From: a bacterium BMS3Bbin08 | GTDB lineage: Bacteria > Nitrospirota > Thermodesulfovibrionia > UBA6902 > BMS3Bbin08 | Direction: 5' to 3' | DNA: 64,000 bases | Assembly: GCA_002897775.1 (NCBI GenBank) | Contig: BDTR01000045.1 | Coordinates: forward strand, 62,001-126,000 | Part shown: piece after piece, positions 9,326-17,622 of the stretch | Layout: every line of letters starts with the position of its first letter | Position numbering within the stretch: position 1 is the stretch's first letter | Made by a program: the position numbers and the translations under genes | Notes under the pieces: model-generated | What the model saw: only the letters and a program-made list of their open reading frames with translations | Told to the model about the DNA's origin: nothing | The model's database searches: none

Positions 9326-9359
9326 CCCCGTAAAGTCTAAACAGACTTAAACCACGGGG
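9326..9359. repeat. REP-like palindrome, family R1 (short form, copy 1)
   Basis: CCCCGTAAAGTCT...AGACTTAAACCACGGGG folds into a hairpin with two paired blocks (CCCCGT/ACGGGG and AAGTCT/AGACTT). The flanks are made of TAGCTGATAG-type words. The same structure recurs at 14695, 17528 and 56082. It lies between acsE and acsD within the operon. Confidence 0.75.
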
Positions 9360-9423
9360 TAACTACATGGCTGATAGCTGATAGTAATTACTAAGAGCTA
9401 TGAGCTAAATTATGGAGGTTGAT

Positions 9424-10365
9424 ATGTCATTTGTTGTTCCAAAGGAATCTTTCAATGGAAAGGTCTTGGCCGTTGATTTTGGGAAGGATGAGAAGGCCCT
9501 TGCTGTCGGAGGAGAGAACTGCCTTCCCTTTTTGTCTTTTGAAGGTTCGATACCTAACAGACCGGTAATAGCATATGAGGTCCAGGACTGCGCGCCTGAT
9601 GACTGGCCTGACACCGTTAGGAATATATATAAAGACGTAAGCGGTGATCCGGTGGCCTGGGCAAAATACTGCCAGGACGAATTAAAAGCCGGGGCAATAG
9701 CGCTCAGGCTGGTGAGCACGCACCCTGATAGAGATGACCGCTCCGCGGAGGACGCGGCCGGGACGATCAGGGATGTACTGGCCGCCATTAATGTGCCTTT
9801 GATCATACTGGGGTCCAACCATATAGAAAAGGACGCCCTGGTTCTCGTTGCCGCTGCCGAGGCCGGCGGCGGATACAACTGTGTTATCGGGAAGGCGCAG
9901 GAGGGCAATTACAAAACCATAGTAGCTGCCGCGCTTGCTCATAATCATAAATTGATCGCGATGTCAGAGCTGGATATAAATCTGGCAAAGCAATTGAACA
10001 TATTAATTACTCAGATGGGCTTTGATAAGGAGAAGCTTATCACTGATCCCATGTGTTCGGCGCTTGGCTACGGCCTGGAATACACATATTCGGTTATGGA
10101 AAGGATCAGGCTCGCGGGTCTTGCCCAGAACGACGCGACCATGCAGCCCCCGATCCTGGGTGATGTCGGCATGTATGTATGGAAGATAAAGGAAACAGTT
10201 GCTTCTGATACAGATATGCCGGAATGGGGCGCGCTTGAGGAAAGAGGTATAACCTGGGAGGCGGTGACAGCAACATCATTGATCCTGGCCGGAGCGAACC
10301 TGTTGATAATGAGGCACCCCAGGGCTATTCAGACCGTTAATAAAACCATTGATGAACTTGTTTAA
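9424..10365 (+). CDS. acsD: Corrinoid/iron-sulfur protein small subunit
   Basis: Small subunit of the CFeSP that carries the methyl-cobamide to acetyl-CoA synthase. I start it at the second ATG (9424) because GGAGGTT lies five bases ahead of it; the track start at 9412 would put the ribosome-binding site inside the coding region. The protein is a TIM barrel related to the CdhD family, with a KESFNGKV beginning, LVSTHPDRDDRS, ILGSNHIEKDALVL and LITDPMCSALGYGLEY segments. Length (313 aa) is as expected. It sits between acsE and acsC. Confidence 0.93.
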   Translation: MSFVVPKESFNGKVLAVDFGKDEKALAVGGENCLPFLSFEGSIPNRPVIAYEVQDCAPDDWPDTVRNIYKDVSGDPVAWAKYCQDELKAGAIALRLVSTHPDRDDRSAEDAAGTIRDVLAAINVPLIILGSNHIEKDALVLVAAAEAGGGYNCVIGKAQEGNYKTIVAAALAHNHKLIAMSELDINLAKQLNILITQMGFDKEKLITDPMCSALGYGLEYTYSVMERIRLAGLAQNDATMQPPILGDVGMYVWKIKETVASDTDMPEWGALEERGITWEAVTATSLILAGANLLIMRHPRAIQTVNKTIDELV

Positions 10366-10368
10366 CTT

Positions 10369-10465
10369 AAATATTAAGTTATTAAGAAATTAAGTAATTA
10401 AGTCATTGAGAAAAAGGATCCAATATCTGTTTAATAACTTAGTGACTAAATGACTAAATGACTTG
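10369..10465 (+). repeat. Short-word inverted repeat between acsD and acsC
   Basis: The gap is built from AAGT/TTAAGT words on the left (AAGTAATTAAGTCATT) and their complements on the right (GACTAAATGACTAAATGACTT), so the transcript can form a long imperfect hairpin just upstream of the acsC ribosome-binding site (GGAGG). No gene. Confidence 0.6.
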
Positions 10466-10476
10466 GAGGTTTTAGA

Positions 10477-11814
10477 ATGGCGTTAACCGGAGTTCAGATA
10501 TTCAAACTGCTTCCAAAGACAAACTGCAAAAAGTGCGGTTTCCCTACATGTCTGGCATTTGCCATGAAGCTTGCTCAGGGTGGTGTTGAGCTTTCGGCGT
10601 GCCCTGATGTTTCTGAAGAGGCGAAGAATACACTGGGTGCGGCGTCTGCCCCGCCCATAAGGTCTTTCGCGCTTGGCACAGGCGAGAAGGCGGTAAAAAT
10701 AGGCGGAGAAACTGTTCTTTTCAGGCATGAAAAGAAATTCATTAATCCATGCGCTATTGCGGTGAACATCAAGGACAATGATGACAACATTGCTGCAACC
10801 GCCGAGAAAGTCGCTGGCTCGGAGATCGACCGCGTTGGCCAAAAACTGAGAGTTGACGCAGTTTCAATCGAGTGCGCTTCCAATGACAGCGCCAAATACG
10901 GGGAAGCAGTGAAGCTTGTGGCTGAAAAAGCGCCTGAGGCCGCTCTTATATTAAATTGTAAAGACGCTGCTGCGGCCGAAGCCGCGGTAAAGGCGGTTGC
11001 CGGCAGAAAACCTCTTCTGTATTGCGCGACCGGTGAAAATGCCGAGGCAATGGCGGGTATCGCGAAGGCCGGCGGCGTCCCCCTTGCCGTATGCGCGGAG
11101 GGACCTGAGGCCCTAAGCGCGCTGACAGAAAAGATCAAGGGCCTTGGGGTGGAAGATATTGTGCTTGATTCGGGCGCTAAAAACGCGAAAGATATCATCG
11201 AGAATAATACGCAAATCAGGAGAGCAGCCCTTAAGAAGAGCTTCAAACCGCTTGGTTACCCAATTATTAATTATGTATTAAGGGATGACCCCGTGTTTGA
11301 GGCTTCCATTGCTTCCGTCGCGATAGCCAGGTACGCATCAATAGTTGTGGTAAGCACCATTGAAAAGTGGAAAAATCTGGCTCTCTTTACTCTCAGACAG
11401 AACATATACACTGATCCGCAGGTTCCTATGCAGGTCGAGCAAAAAGTATATAAGATAGGGGAACCCGTGACCGGGTCGCCTTTAATGATCACAACAAATT
11501 TTTCCCTTACGTACTTTATCGTCTCAGGAGAGGTGGAGAACAGCAAAGTACCGAGTTGGCTGGCTGTTATGGATTGTGAGGGGCTTTCAGTGCTGACCGC
11601 GTGGGCGGCCGGAAAATTTACCGCGGCCAAGATTTCCCAGTTCATTAAAGAAAGCGGAATTGAAGACAGTGTCTCGAGCAGGGAGCTTATTATCCCCGGA
11701 CAGGTCGCCATACTGAGCGGTGCTCTGGAAGATAAGCTCGATGGATGGAAGATAACTGTTGGGCCGAGGGAAGCCAACGCGATCCCTACTTTTCTGAAGT
11801 CGAGAGTCAACTGA
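10477..11814 (+). CDS. acsC: Corrinoid/iron-sulfur protein large subunit
   Basis: Large CFeSP subunit (445 aa) with an N-terminal [4Fe-4S] domain for reductive reactivation: NCKKCGFPTC near residues 16-25 and a fourth cysteine in LSACPDV. A TIM-barrel region follows, and a C-terminal cobamide-binding domain is expected at about residues 320-445 (for example VTGSPLMITTNFSLTYFIVS). TTGGAGGTTTTAGA precedes the ATG. It is 100 bases upstream of a Fur-family gene that interrupts the acs series. Confidence 0.95.
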   Translation: MALTGVQIFKLLPKTNCKKCGFPTCLAFAMKLAQGGVELSACPDVSEEAKNTLGAASAPPIRSFALGTGEKAVKIGGETVLFRHEKKFINPCAIAVNIKDNDDNIAATAEKVAGSEIDRVGQKLRVDAVSIECASNDSAKYGEAVKLVAEKAPEAALILNCKDAAAAEAAVKAVAGRKPLLYCATGENAEAMAGIAKAGGVPLAVCAEGPEALSALTEKIKGLGVEDIVLDSGAKNAKDIIENNTQIRRAALKKSFKPLGYPIINYVLRDDPVFEASIASVAIARYASIVVVSTIEKWKNLALFTLRQNIYTDPQVPMQVEQKVYKIGEPVTGSPLMITTNFSLTYFIVSGEVENSKVPSWLAVMDCEGLSVLTAWAAGKFTAAKISQFIKESGIEDSVSSRELIIPGQVAILSGALEDKLDGWKITVGPREANAIPTFLKSRVN

Positions 11815-11914
11815 TTTTTTTTGTTATAGCTTTAATTTTGTGCCGGCGTCGTGTCACAAAATTGAAGAAGCTGATTGACAAGAATTATTCCTGGTTGATA
11901 AACTTTATTAAGCG

Positions 11915-12322
11915 ATGCGGATTTCAGATAAATACAGGTATCTGGGAATCAAACTGACGCCTCAGAGACTGGCAATATTAAGCTATCTTGACGGCAACAG
12001 GTCGCACCCGTCAGCCGAAGACATTTACAGGTCTGTCAGAAAGGAGTTTCCGACGATGTCCGTTTCTACGGTCTATAATACGCTTGACGTGTTAAAGGAA
12101 AAGGGAGACGTACAGGAACTTACTATAGACCCGAGGAAAAAGCGTTACGGTCCGGTAAATACTCCGCATAATCATCTGATGTGTAATAAATGCCGGCATA
12201 TAGTTGATATCAATAAAGAATTTAAGTTTACCCTTCCGTCAAGTATGACCGAGGGTTTTGAACTGACAGGAAATCATGTGGAGTTTTTCGGATTTTGTTC
12301 AAACTGCAGGAAAAAACAATGA
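11915..12322 (+). CDS. Fur/PerR-family transcriptional regulator
   Basis: A 135-residue metal-dependent repressor with an N-terminal winged helix (LTPQRLAILSYLDG, TVYNTLDVLKEKG) and a dimerisation domain carrying two CxxC pairs for structural zinc (CNKC and CSNC) and histidines around PHNHLMC. The pattern fits PerR-like peroxide or metal sensors better than zinc sensors, but the class is not certain. It is embedded between acsC and acsB, so it may report oxidative or metal stress to the oxygen-sensitive CODH/ACS. No clear Shine-Dalgarno sequence precedes the ATG. Confidence 0.9.
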   Translation: MRISDKYRYLGIKLTPQRLAILSYLDGNRSHPSAEDIYRSVRKEFPTMSVSTVYNTLDVLKEKGDVQELTIDPRKKRYGPVNTPHNHLMCNKCRHIVDINKEFKFTLPSSMTEGFELTGNHVEFFGFCSNCRKKQ

Positions 12323-12339
12323 TACATACTACAACAAAG

Positions 12340-12440
12340 AAGAAATTAAGATGTTGGGGAGTTAAAAAATTAAGCGAATGGGATTTTTTTATCTCATCCC
12401 CTCATCTTCTCAATTTCTCATCTTCTTCATCTTAATCTTA
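12340..12440 (+). repeat. Short-word inverted repeat upstream of acsB
   Basis: Left words AAGATGTTGGGGAG and AATGGGAT face right words ATCTCATCCCC, TCATCTTCT and CATCTTAA; complementary blocks allow a long imperfect hairpin about 20 bases ahead of the acsB ribosome-binding site. No gene. Confidence 0.5.
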
Positions 12441-12459
12441 TTAAATACAGGAGGTTGAA

Positions 12460-14673
12460 ATGTCAAAATTAATTGCCTCTGCCGCGATAAGGGCATCGCA
12501 CAGTCTGTTTAAACAGGCAGAGGAAATGCTCGAAAAGGCCATTGCAGAGAAAGGGAAAGATCATATCTTCGAATTTCCGGACACCGCGTTTTATCTTCCG
12601 CAGATATACGCGCTGACGGCATTCCCAGTGAAAACACTGGCTGACATGAAGGTCGCTCTGGAAATGGCAAGGGAAATGCTGCACGACGAGCCTGAAGAAA
12701 AGTTATGGAAACCCTATCTTGGAGAGGCCCTCGATTCCGGAATGGCCACCCTGTTCTGCGAAGAGATCATACTGGCGTTAAGGTATCTGAACGGTCAGGA
12801 GCCGGTCACTGATCCTGAAACAGGTTATGTTTATAACGGCTTTATAACTGATACCATTCAAAGGAACCTCGGCATTCAGCTTGTTGACGGCAGGATGCCC
12901 GGGTTCGCGGCCATAATCGGCGCCGCGCCTGATGATGACACCGCGGTAAAGATCGTCAGGGAACTGCAGGAAAAAAATATCCTCACTTTCCTTTCAGGCA
13001 CCGCGAAAGACAAGAGCGGCAAAGTAACCAATGTTACGCAGCAGCTGCTTAGGAAAAATGTTGAGCTGGGGTGGGACACCTACATAGTCCCTCTCGGGCC
13101 TGATACTGAACACACACTTTATGCCCTTGACTGGTCCATAAGGGCGTCTATGATATTCGGCGGAAATAAGCCCGGCGACTATAAGGCGCATCTTAAATAT
13201 ACCAGGGACAGGGTCTTCGCGTTCGCAATGGTCCTGGGCGAGCTTGATGACGTTAAATGGTCAACAGGCGCGGGGGCCATCAATATGGGATACCCTGCCA
13301 TAGCTGATACTGATGTCCCGGTCATACATCCTACCGGCGTATGTACTTACGAAGAGGTCGAGAAGGAGCTTGATCATGACAAGATCGTTCAGAGGGCCTT
13401 TGAGGTCAGGGGCCTTAAGGTCACTGTTGAGAAGCCCCCTATCCCGGTTTCATACGGCCCGGCTTTCGAAGGTGAGAGGATCAGAAAAGAAGACATGTTC
13501 ATCGAGTTCGGCGGAAACCGCACGCCCGCGTTTGAATGGGTTAGAACAAAAGAACTTGATGAAATCGAAGACGGCAAGGTGACTATTGTCGGAACCGATG
13601 TTGAGGAAAGGTTCAAGGCGGGCGGGCAGATGCCTCTTGCTGTTGTTGTTGATGTAGCCGGCAGAAAAATGCAGAAGGATTTTGAATCCATAATCGAGAG
13701 AAAATTCCATCACAATATAAACGAGGCCCAGGGCCTGTGGCATATGGGTCAGCGGGACATCGTCTGGATGCGTATAAGCAATCAGGCATATAAAGACGGT
13801 GTTACACTTGAGCACATCGGGACCATACAGGCTACCATGTCAAAAAAGAGGTTCAATGCCATAGTCGACAAGGTCCAGGTGACACTGTATTTTGACGAAA
13901 AAGACATACTTGAACTTCAGGATCAGGCACGGGCTGTATATAAAGAGAGGGACCACAGGCTTGGAGGCCTGACTGATGAATCAGTAGATACATACTACTC
14001 CTGCCTCTTGTGCCAGTCTTTTGCACCGTCTCATGTATGTGTTATCAGCCCCGAACGTCTGGGTCTTTGCGGGGCATATAACTGGCTTGACTGTAAGGCG
14101 GCATTTGAAATAGACCCGACCGGCGGTAACCAGCCGATTGAAAAAGGTGAGGAGCTGGACGCAAAACAGGGAAGATGGGCCGGCGTGGATGAATACCTGA
14201 AAAGCAATTCTGCCGGAGCGGTTGAGTCATTAAACCTTTATACGATCATGGACAACCCTATGACGTCCTGCGGGTGTTTTGAATGCATTGTCGCGATCGT
14301 GCCCGAAGCAAACGGTATAATGCTTGTGCAGAGAGGTCATACGGGAATGACGCCTGTCGGTATGAAGTTTTCCACTCTGGCTGGCACTGTCGGAGGCGGA
14401 ACACAGAACCCCGGTTTTATGGGGATCGGTGTTATCTTTATTACAAGCAAAAAATTCCTCTTTGCCGATGGAGGTATCAAGAGGATAGTCTGGATGACAA
14501 AAAGCCTGAAAGAAAGACTTGGTGAGGAGTTCAAACAGAGATGTGAGGAAGAAGGCGTACCCGATCTGATTGACAAGATAGCAGATGAAACAATCGCGGA
14601 GGATTCTGAAAAATTAATGGAGTACCTCGCAAACGTCGGGCATCCGGCGCTTGAAATGGACCCTATGTTCTGA
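12460..14673 (+). CDS. acsB: CO dehydrogenase/acetyl-CoA synthase, acetyl-CoA synthase subunit
   Basis: Condenses CO, the CFeSP-bound methyl group and CoA into acetyl-CoA at the nickel-iron A-cluster. The 737-residue protein has the bacterial AcsB architecture. A-cluster cysteines are visible as SCLLCQSF, LGLCGAYNWLDC and TSCGCFEC in the C-terminal half; the N-terminal half carries the CODH-contacting domain. The ATG follows GGAGGTTGAA. It is downstream of the Fur-like gene and upstream of cooS, so carbon monoxide channelling partners are encoded side by side. Confidence 0.97.
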   Translation: MSKLIASAAIRASHSLFKQAEEMLEKAIAEKGKDHIFEFPDTAFYLPQIYALTAFPVKTLADMKVALEMAREMLHDEPEEKLWKPYLGEALDSGMATLFCEEIILALRYLNGQEPVTDPETGYVYNGFITDTIQRNLGIQLVDGRMPGFAAIIGAAPDDDTAVKIVRELQEKNILTFLSGTAKDKSGKVTNVTQQLLRKNVELGWDTYIVPLGPDTEHTLYALDWSIRASMIFGGNKPGDYKAHLKYTRDRVFAFAMVLGELDDVKWSTGAGAINMGYPAIADTDVPVIHPTGVCTYEEVEKELDHDKIVQRAFEVRGLKVTVEKPPIPVSYGPAFEGERIRKEDMFIEFGGNRTPAFEWVRTKELDEIEDGKVTIVGTDVEERFKAGGQMPLAVVVDVAGRKMQKDFESIIERKFHHNINEAQGLWHMGQRDIVWMRISNQAYKDGVTLEHIGTIQATMSKKRFNAIVDKVQVTLYFDEKDILELQDQARAVYKERDHRLGGLTDESVDTYYSCLLCQSFAPSHVCVISPERLGLCGAYNWLDCKAAFEIDPTGGNQPIEKGEELDAKQGRWAGVDEYLKSNSAGAVESLNLYTIMDNPMTSCGCFECIVAIVPEANGIMLVQRGHTGMTPVGMKFSTLAGTVGGGTQNPGFMGIGVIFITSKKFLFADGGIKRIVWMTKSLKERLGEEFKQRCEEEGVPDLIDKIADETIAEDSEKLMEYLANVGHPALEMDPMF

Positions 14674-14694
14674 TCTGGCGATCAGCTGATAGCT

Positions 14695-14728
14695 CCCCGT
14701 AAAGTCTAATCAGACTTAAACCACGGGG
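14695..14728. repeat. REP-like palindrome, family R1 (short form, copy 2)
   Basis: Almost identical to the copy at 9326, including the flanking AGCTCCCCGTAAAGTCT and CCACGGGGTAACTACAT. It lies between acsB and cooS. Near identity of two copies 5.4 kb apart implies recent spread or conversion. Confidence 0.75.
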
Positions 14729-14784
14729 TAACTACATAGTTGATAGTAATTACTAAGAACTATGAGCTAATAACGGGAGGATAT

Positions 14785-16791
14785 ATGAGTAATAACAAAC
14801 CAGTTAAAAGCGCCGGGACTTCAGCTGAAGAAATAATCAGCTGGGGTAAATCTCATAACATTGAGACCTGCTTTGACCGCGCGGAAAAGCTTAAGCCCTG
14901 CCCTATCGGTGAGACCGGCGCGTGCTGTCGAGTTTGCCACATGGGACCTTGCAGACTTATCGGTAAAAACGCTGAAGAAGAAGCAAAGGGCGTCTGCGGC
15001 GCCGGAGTGGCTACTGTAGCGGCAAGAAACTTCTTGCGCATGATCGCCGCCGGAACATCCGCTCACTCTGACCACGCCAGAGACATGGCGAATACCCTCC
15101 TGGAGGTCGCAACCGGCGAAACAAAAGACTTCCGGATCAAGGATGTAGAGAAACTCTATAAGGTCGCCGGTATTCTCGGTATTGAGTTCGAAGGCAGACC
15201 TGTTAATGATGTTGCGAAAGACGTTGCCGAGAGTTTTCTCCAGGACTTCGGCCGCCAGAACGGTGAGCTGAATTACTGCAAAAGGGCTCCCAGGAAGACT
15301 CAGGAGAGGTGGAAGAAGTACGGCATCACTCCTCGCGGTATAGACAGAGAAGTCGTTGAGACAATGCACCGTACAGCAATAGGTGTCGACCATGAAGCCG
15401 ACCATCTCCTCACACACGGACTGAGAACGGCGCTCGCGGACGGCTGGGGCGGATGCATGATCTCTACTGATATCTCTGATATCCTTTTTGGAACTCCTAA
15501 GCCCATCAAGGCCGAAGCCAGCTTTGGTATCTTCAGGGAAGATGAGGTCAACATGGTAGTGCATGGCCATGAGCCGACCCTCGCGGAAGCTATAGTTGAC
15601 GTTGCCTCCAAACCTGAAATGATCGAATATGCAAAATCAAAAGGGGCCAAAGGCATCAACATCGGCGGTATGTGCTGTACTGCAAATGAAGTACTTATGA
15701 GACACGGTATTCCTACAGCCGGCGGCTTTACCAATCAGGAATTAGGCATTATGACTGGACTGATCGACGCGCTTTCAGTAGATGTGCAGTGCATCATGCC
15801 TGCCATCACTGAAGTAGCGAAAAAATTCCATACAAAGATCATTACCACCAGTCCTAAAGCCAAGCTGTATGGCGCGACACACATTGAACATGACGAACAC
15901 CATCCGAATAAAACCGCGGAAGAGATCCTGAAGCTGGCATGTGATAATTTCCCGAACAGGACAACAAAGGGAAGCCACATAACAAAGAAGTCCCCGCTGA
16001 TCGGCGGTTTTTCCGATGAATATATTGAATATATGCAGGGCGGAAAATGGCGCGGTTCATACAGACCTTTAAATGACGCCATTATGGCCGGGAGAGTGCG
16101 CGGTGTTGTCGGCATAGTCGGTTGTGACAACCCGAGGGTCACCGCGACAGGCATACATAAATACCTTGTAAGAGAACTCATCAGGAACGATGTCCTTGTT
16201 CTCTCAACAGGCTGCAGTTCCGCGGCATGCGCAACTGAAGGTTATCTCACGCCCGAAATGGCACTGGAAAACGCCGGCCCCGGATTAAGAGAAGTGTGTG
16301 AGGCCATAGGCATACCCCCTATCCTCCATCTTGGTTCATGCGTTGACAACTCAAGGATACTGACAATTGCAACCAACATGGCGGCTGAAGGCGGCCTGTC
16401 TGATGAGATCGCGGGCATGCCTGCTGTAGGAATAGCGCCTGAATGGATGTCTGAGAAGGCAATTGCTATCGGCTGTTACTTTGCGGCCTCAGGCGTACCG
16501 GTCATCATGGGTGGTGAATCCCCTGTTGGAGCAAGCAGGGAAGTAACAAAGATCATGACAGAGGTCTGGATGGAACGTTACATGGGAGCGCTCCATTTTG
16601 AGCAGGACCCTGAAAAGATACTCGACATGGCGCTGGACTACATCGACAATGCGAGAAAATATCTCAAGCTCAGAAAATACGAACCCGGCAAATTCGGCAC
16701 GGAGCGGGTCCTTATGGATATGGCCGCCAGAAGAGAAATTAAAGCGGCGGCTCATGCCGGAGTCGGAGGTATCGATGAGTCTGAAAGCTGA
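14785..16791 (+). CDS. cooS: Anaerobic nickel CO dehydrogenase catalytic subunit
   Basis: Reduces CO2 to CO (or oxidises CO) at the Ni-Fe-S C-cluster. I start at ATG 14785, which follows GGGAGGATAT, rather than the track's TTG 45 bases earlier. The N-terminus carries the D/B-cluster cysteines in CPIGETGACCRVCHMGPC. Further family features are GGMCCTANEVLMRHG, VGCDNPR, STGCSSAACATEGY and LGSCVDNSR, which contribute C-cluster ligands. Length (668 aa) is typical. With acsB it forms the CODH/ACS core. Confidence 0.96.
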   Translation: MSNNKPVKSAGTSAEEIISWGKSHNIETCFDRAEKLKPCPIGETGACCRVCHMGPCRLIGKNAEEEAKGVCGAGVATVAARNFLRMIAAGTSAHSDHARDMANTLLEVATGETKDFRIKDVEKLYKVAGILGIEFEGRPVNDVAKDVAESFLQDFGRQNGELNYCKRAPRKTQERWKKYGITPRGIDREVVETMHRTAIGVDHEADHLLTHGLRTALADGWGGCMISTDISDILFGTPKPIKAEASFGIFREDEVNMVVHGHEPTLAEAIVDVASKPEMIEYAKSKGAKGINIGGMCCTANEVLMRHGIPTAGGFTNQELGIMTGLIDALSVDVQCIMPAITEVAKKFHTKIITTSPKAKLYGATHIEHDEHHPNKTAEEILKLACDNFPNRTTKGSHITKKSPLIGGFSDEYIEYMQGGKWRGSYRPLNDAIMAGRVRGVVGIVGCDNPRVTATGIHKYLVRELIRNDVLVLSTGCSSAACATEGYLTPEMALENAGPGLREVCEAIGIPPILHLGSCVDNSRILTIATNMAAEGGLSDEIAGMPAVGIAPEWMSEKAIAIGCYFAASGVPVIMGGESPVGASREVTKIMTEVWMERYMGALHFEQDPEKILDMALDYIDNARKYLKLRKYEPGKFGTERVLMDMAARREIKAAAHAGVGGIDESES

Positions 16792-16794
16792 AAA

Positions 16795-16875
16795 AGGCCG
16801 TTATCAGTTAATAGTTATAAGTTATATGATAAAAAGCCTCACAACTAATAACGGATAACGTATAACGAATAACTA
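16795..16875 (+). repeat. Short-word inverted repeat between cooS and the NuoE-like gene
   Basis: TTATCAGTTAATAGTTATAAGTTAT on the left faces AACTAATAACGGATAACGTATAACG on the right, an imperfect inverted repeat of TAAC/GTTA words. No gene. Confidence 0.5.
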
Positions 16876-16892
16876 AAATCAGGGAGTTTTTT

Positions 16893-17399
16893 ATGGAAAT
16901 AAAATCAGATGAAATACTGGGCCCTATTGGTGAAGTACTCACTGAAGCCGAAAAAAATCGCGGCATACTGATCCATTCCTTCCAGCAGATACAGGAAGAA
17001 CACAATTATCTCCCTGAGGAAGAGCTGGCAAAACTATCAAAAGATCTTGGCATATCGATGTCTGACGTCTACAGCACGGCCACATTCTACAAGCAGTTCT
17101 ATTTTACCCCTCGCGGCGAGAAAATAGTCAGGGTGTGTACAGGCACCGCGTGTCATGTCCGGGGGGCTGACAAGGTGCTTGACAGGATGAAGGATGAATT
17201 TGGAATAGACGAAGGCGAGACCACGCCCGATCTTGCGATGACCCTTGAGACCGTTGGATGTATCGGCTGCTGCGGCCTGGCGCCTGTGGCAACCATAAAC
17301 GAAGATATAATCGGTGAGATCGACATGAAAAAGCTTGACAGTGTCGTTGACAGCATAAAAAAGGGTGAAGACATTACCTCTACGGCGGACGAGGATTGA
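16893..17399 (+). CDS. NuoE/HndA-like thioredoxin-fold [2Fe-2S] subunit
   Basis: A 168-residue electron-transfer subunit of the NADH dehydrogenase 24-kDa type. An N-terminal helical part (IHSFQQIQEEHNYLPEEEL) is followed by a thioredoxin-like domain with [2Fe-2S] ligands in CTGTACHVRGA and GCIGCCGLAP. Works as partner of the NuoF-like flavoprotein downstream, moving electrons between NAD(P)H and low-potential carriers. A GGGAG site precedes the ATG. Separated from the NuoF-like gene by a large palindromic insert, yet same strand and order as in hyd/hnd/nuo clusters. Confidence 0.92.
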   Translation: MEIKSDEILGPIGEVLTEAEKNRGILIHSFQQIQEEHNYLPEEELAKLSKDLGISMSDVYSTATFYKQFYFTPRGEKIVRVCTGTACHVRGADKVLDRMKDEFGIDEGETTPDLAMTLETVGCIGCCGLAPVATINEDIIGEIDMKKLDSVVDSIKKGEDITSTADED

Positions 17400-17400
17400 C

Positions 17401-17605
17401 AGATAAAGGCAGAGAATAGCTGATAGCTCATAGTAAATAGAGAGAATTGAGAATCGATTAAAAACAGTAACTGCAGACTATCAGCTATCAACTATGAGCT
17501 ATGAGCTATGTATTTACCCCTGCCTGTCCCGTGGTCCAAGTCCGATCGGACTTTACGGGATGGTTTTAGGTTCGCCCTTTCAAGAAGAACCTTACGGGGA
17601 ACTAT
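17401..17605 (+). repeat. Composite repeat: TAGCTGATAG inverted words plus REP-like R1 long form (copy 3)
   Basis: The left half has ATAGCTGATAGCTCATAG and, 45 bases on, complementary CTATCAGCTAT and CTATGAGCTATGAGC. The right half is the long form of family R1: TATTTACCCC, CCCGTGGTCCAAGTCC, GGACTTTACGGG (17528-17559), TTAGGTTCGCCCTTTC and GGGGAACTA. The same long form is found at 56042-56160. No gene in this gap. Confidence 0.7.
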
Positions 17606-17622
17606 ATTAAACAGGTGATGGA

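Noticed and set aside
10575-11246. 223-aa minus-strand ORF opposite acsC
   Set aside because: Serine/alanine-rich shadow of a strongly supported gene, no motif and no start signal.
14740-14784. N-terminal extension of CooS from TTG 14740
   Set aside because: The extension is repeat DNA and the ATG at 14785 has GGGAGG directly ahead.
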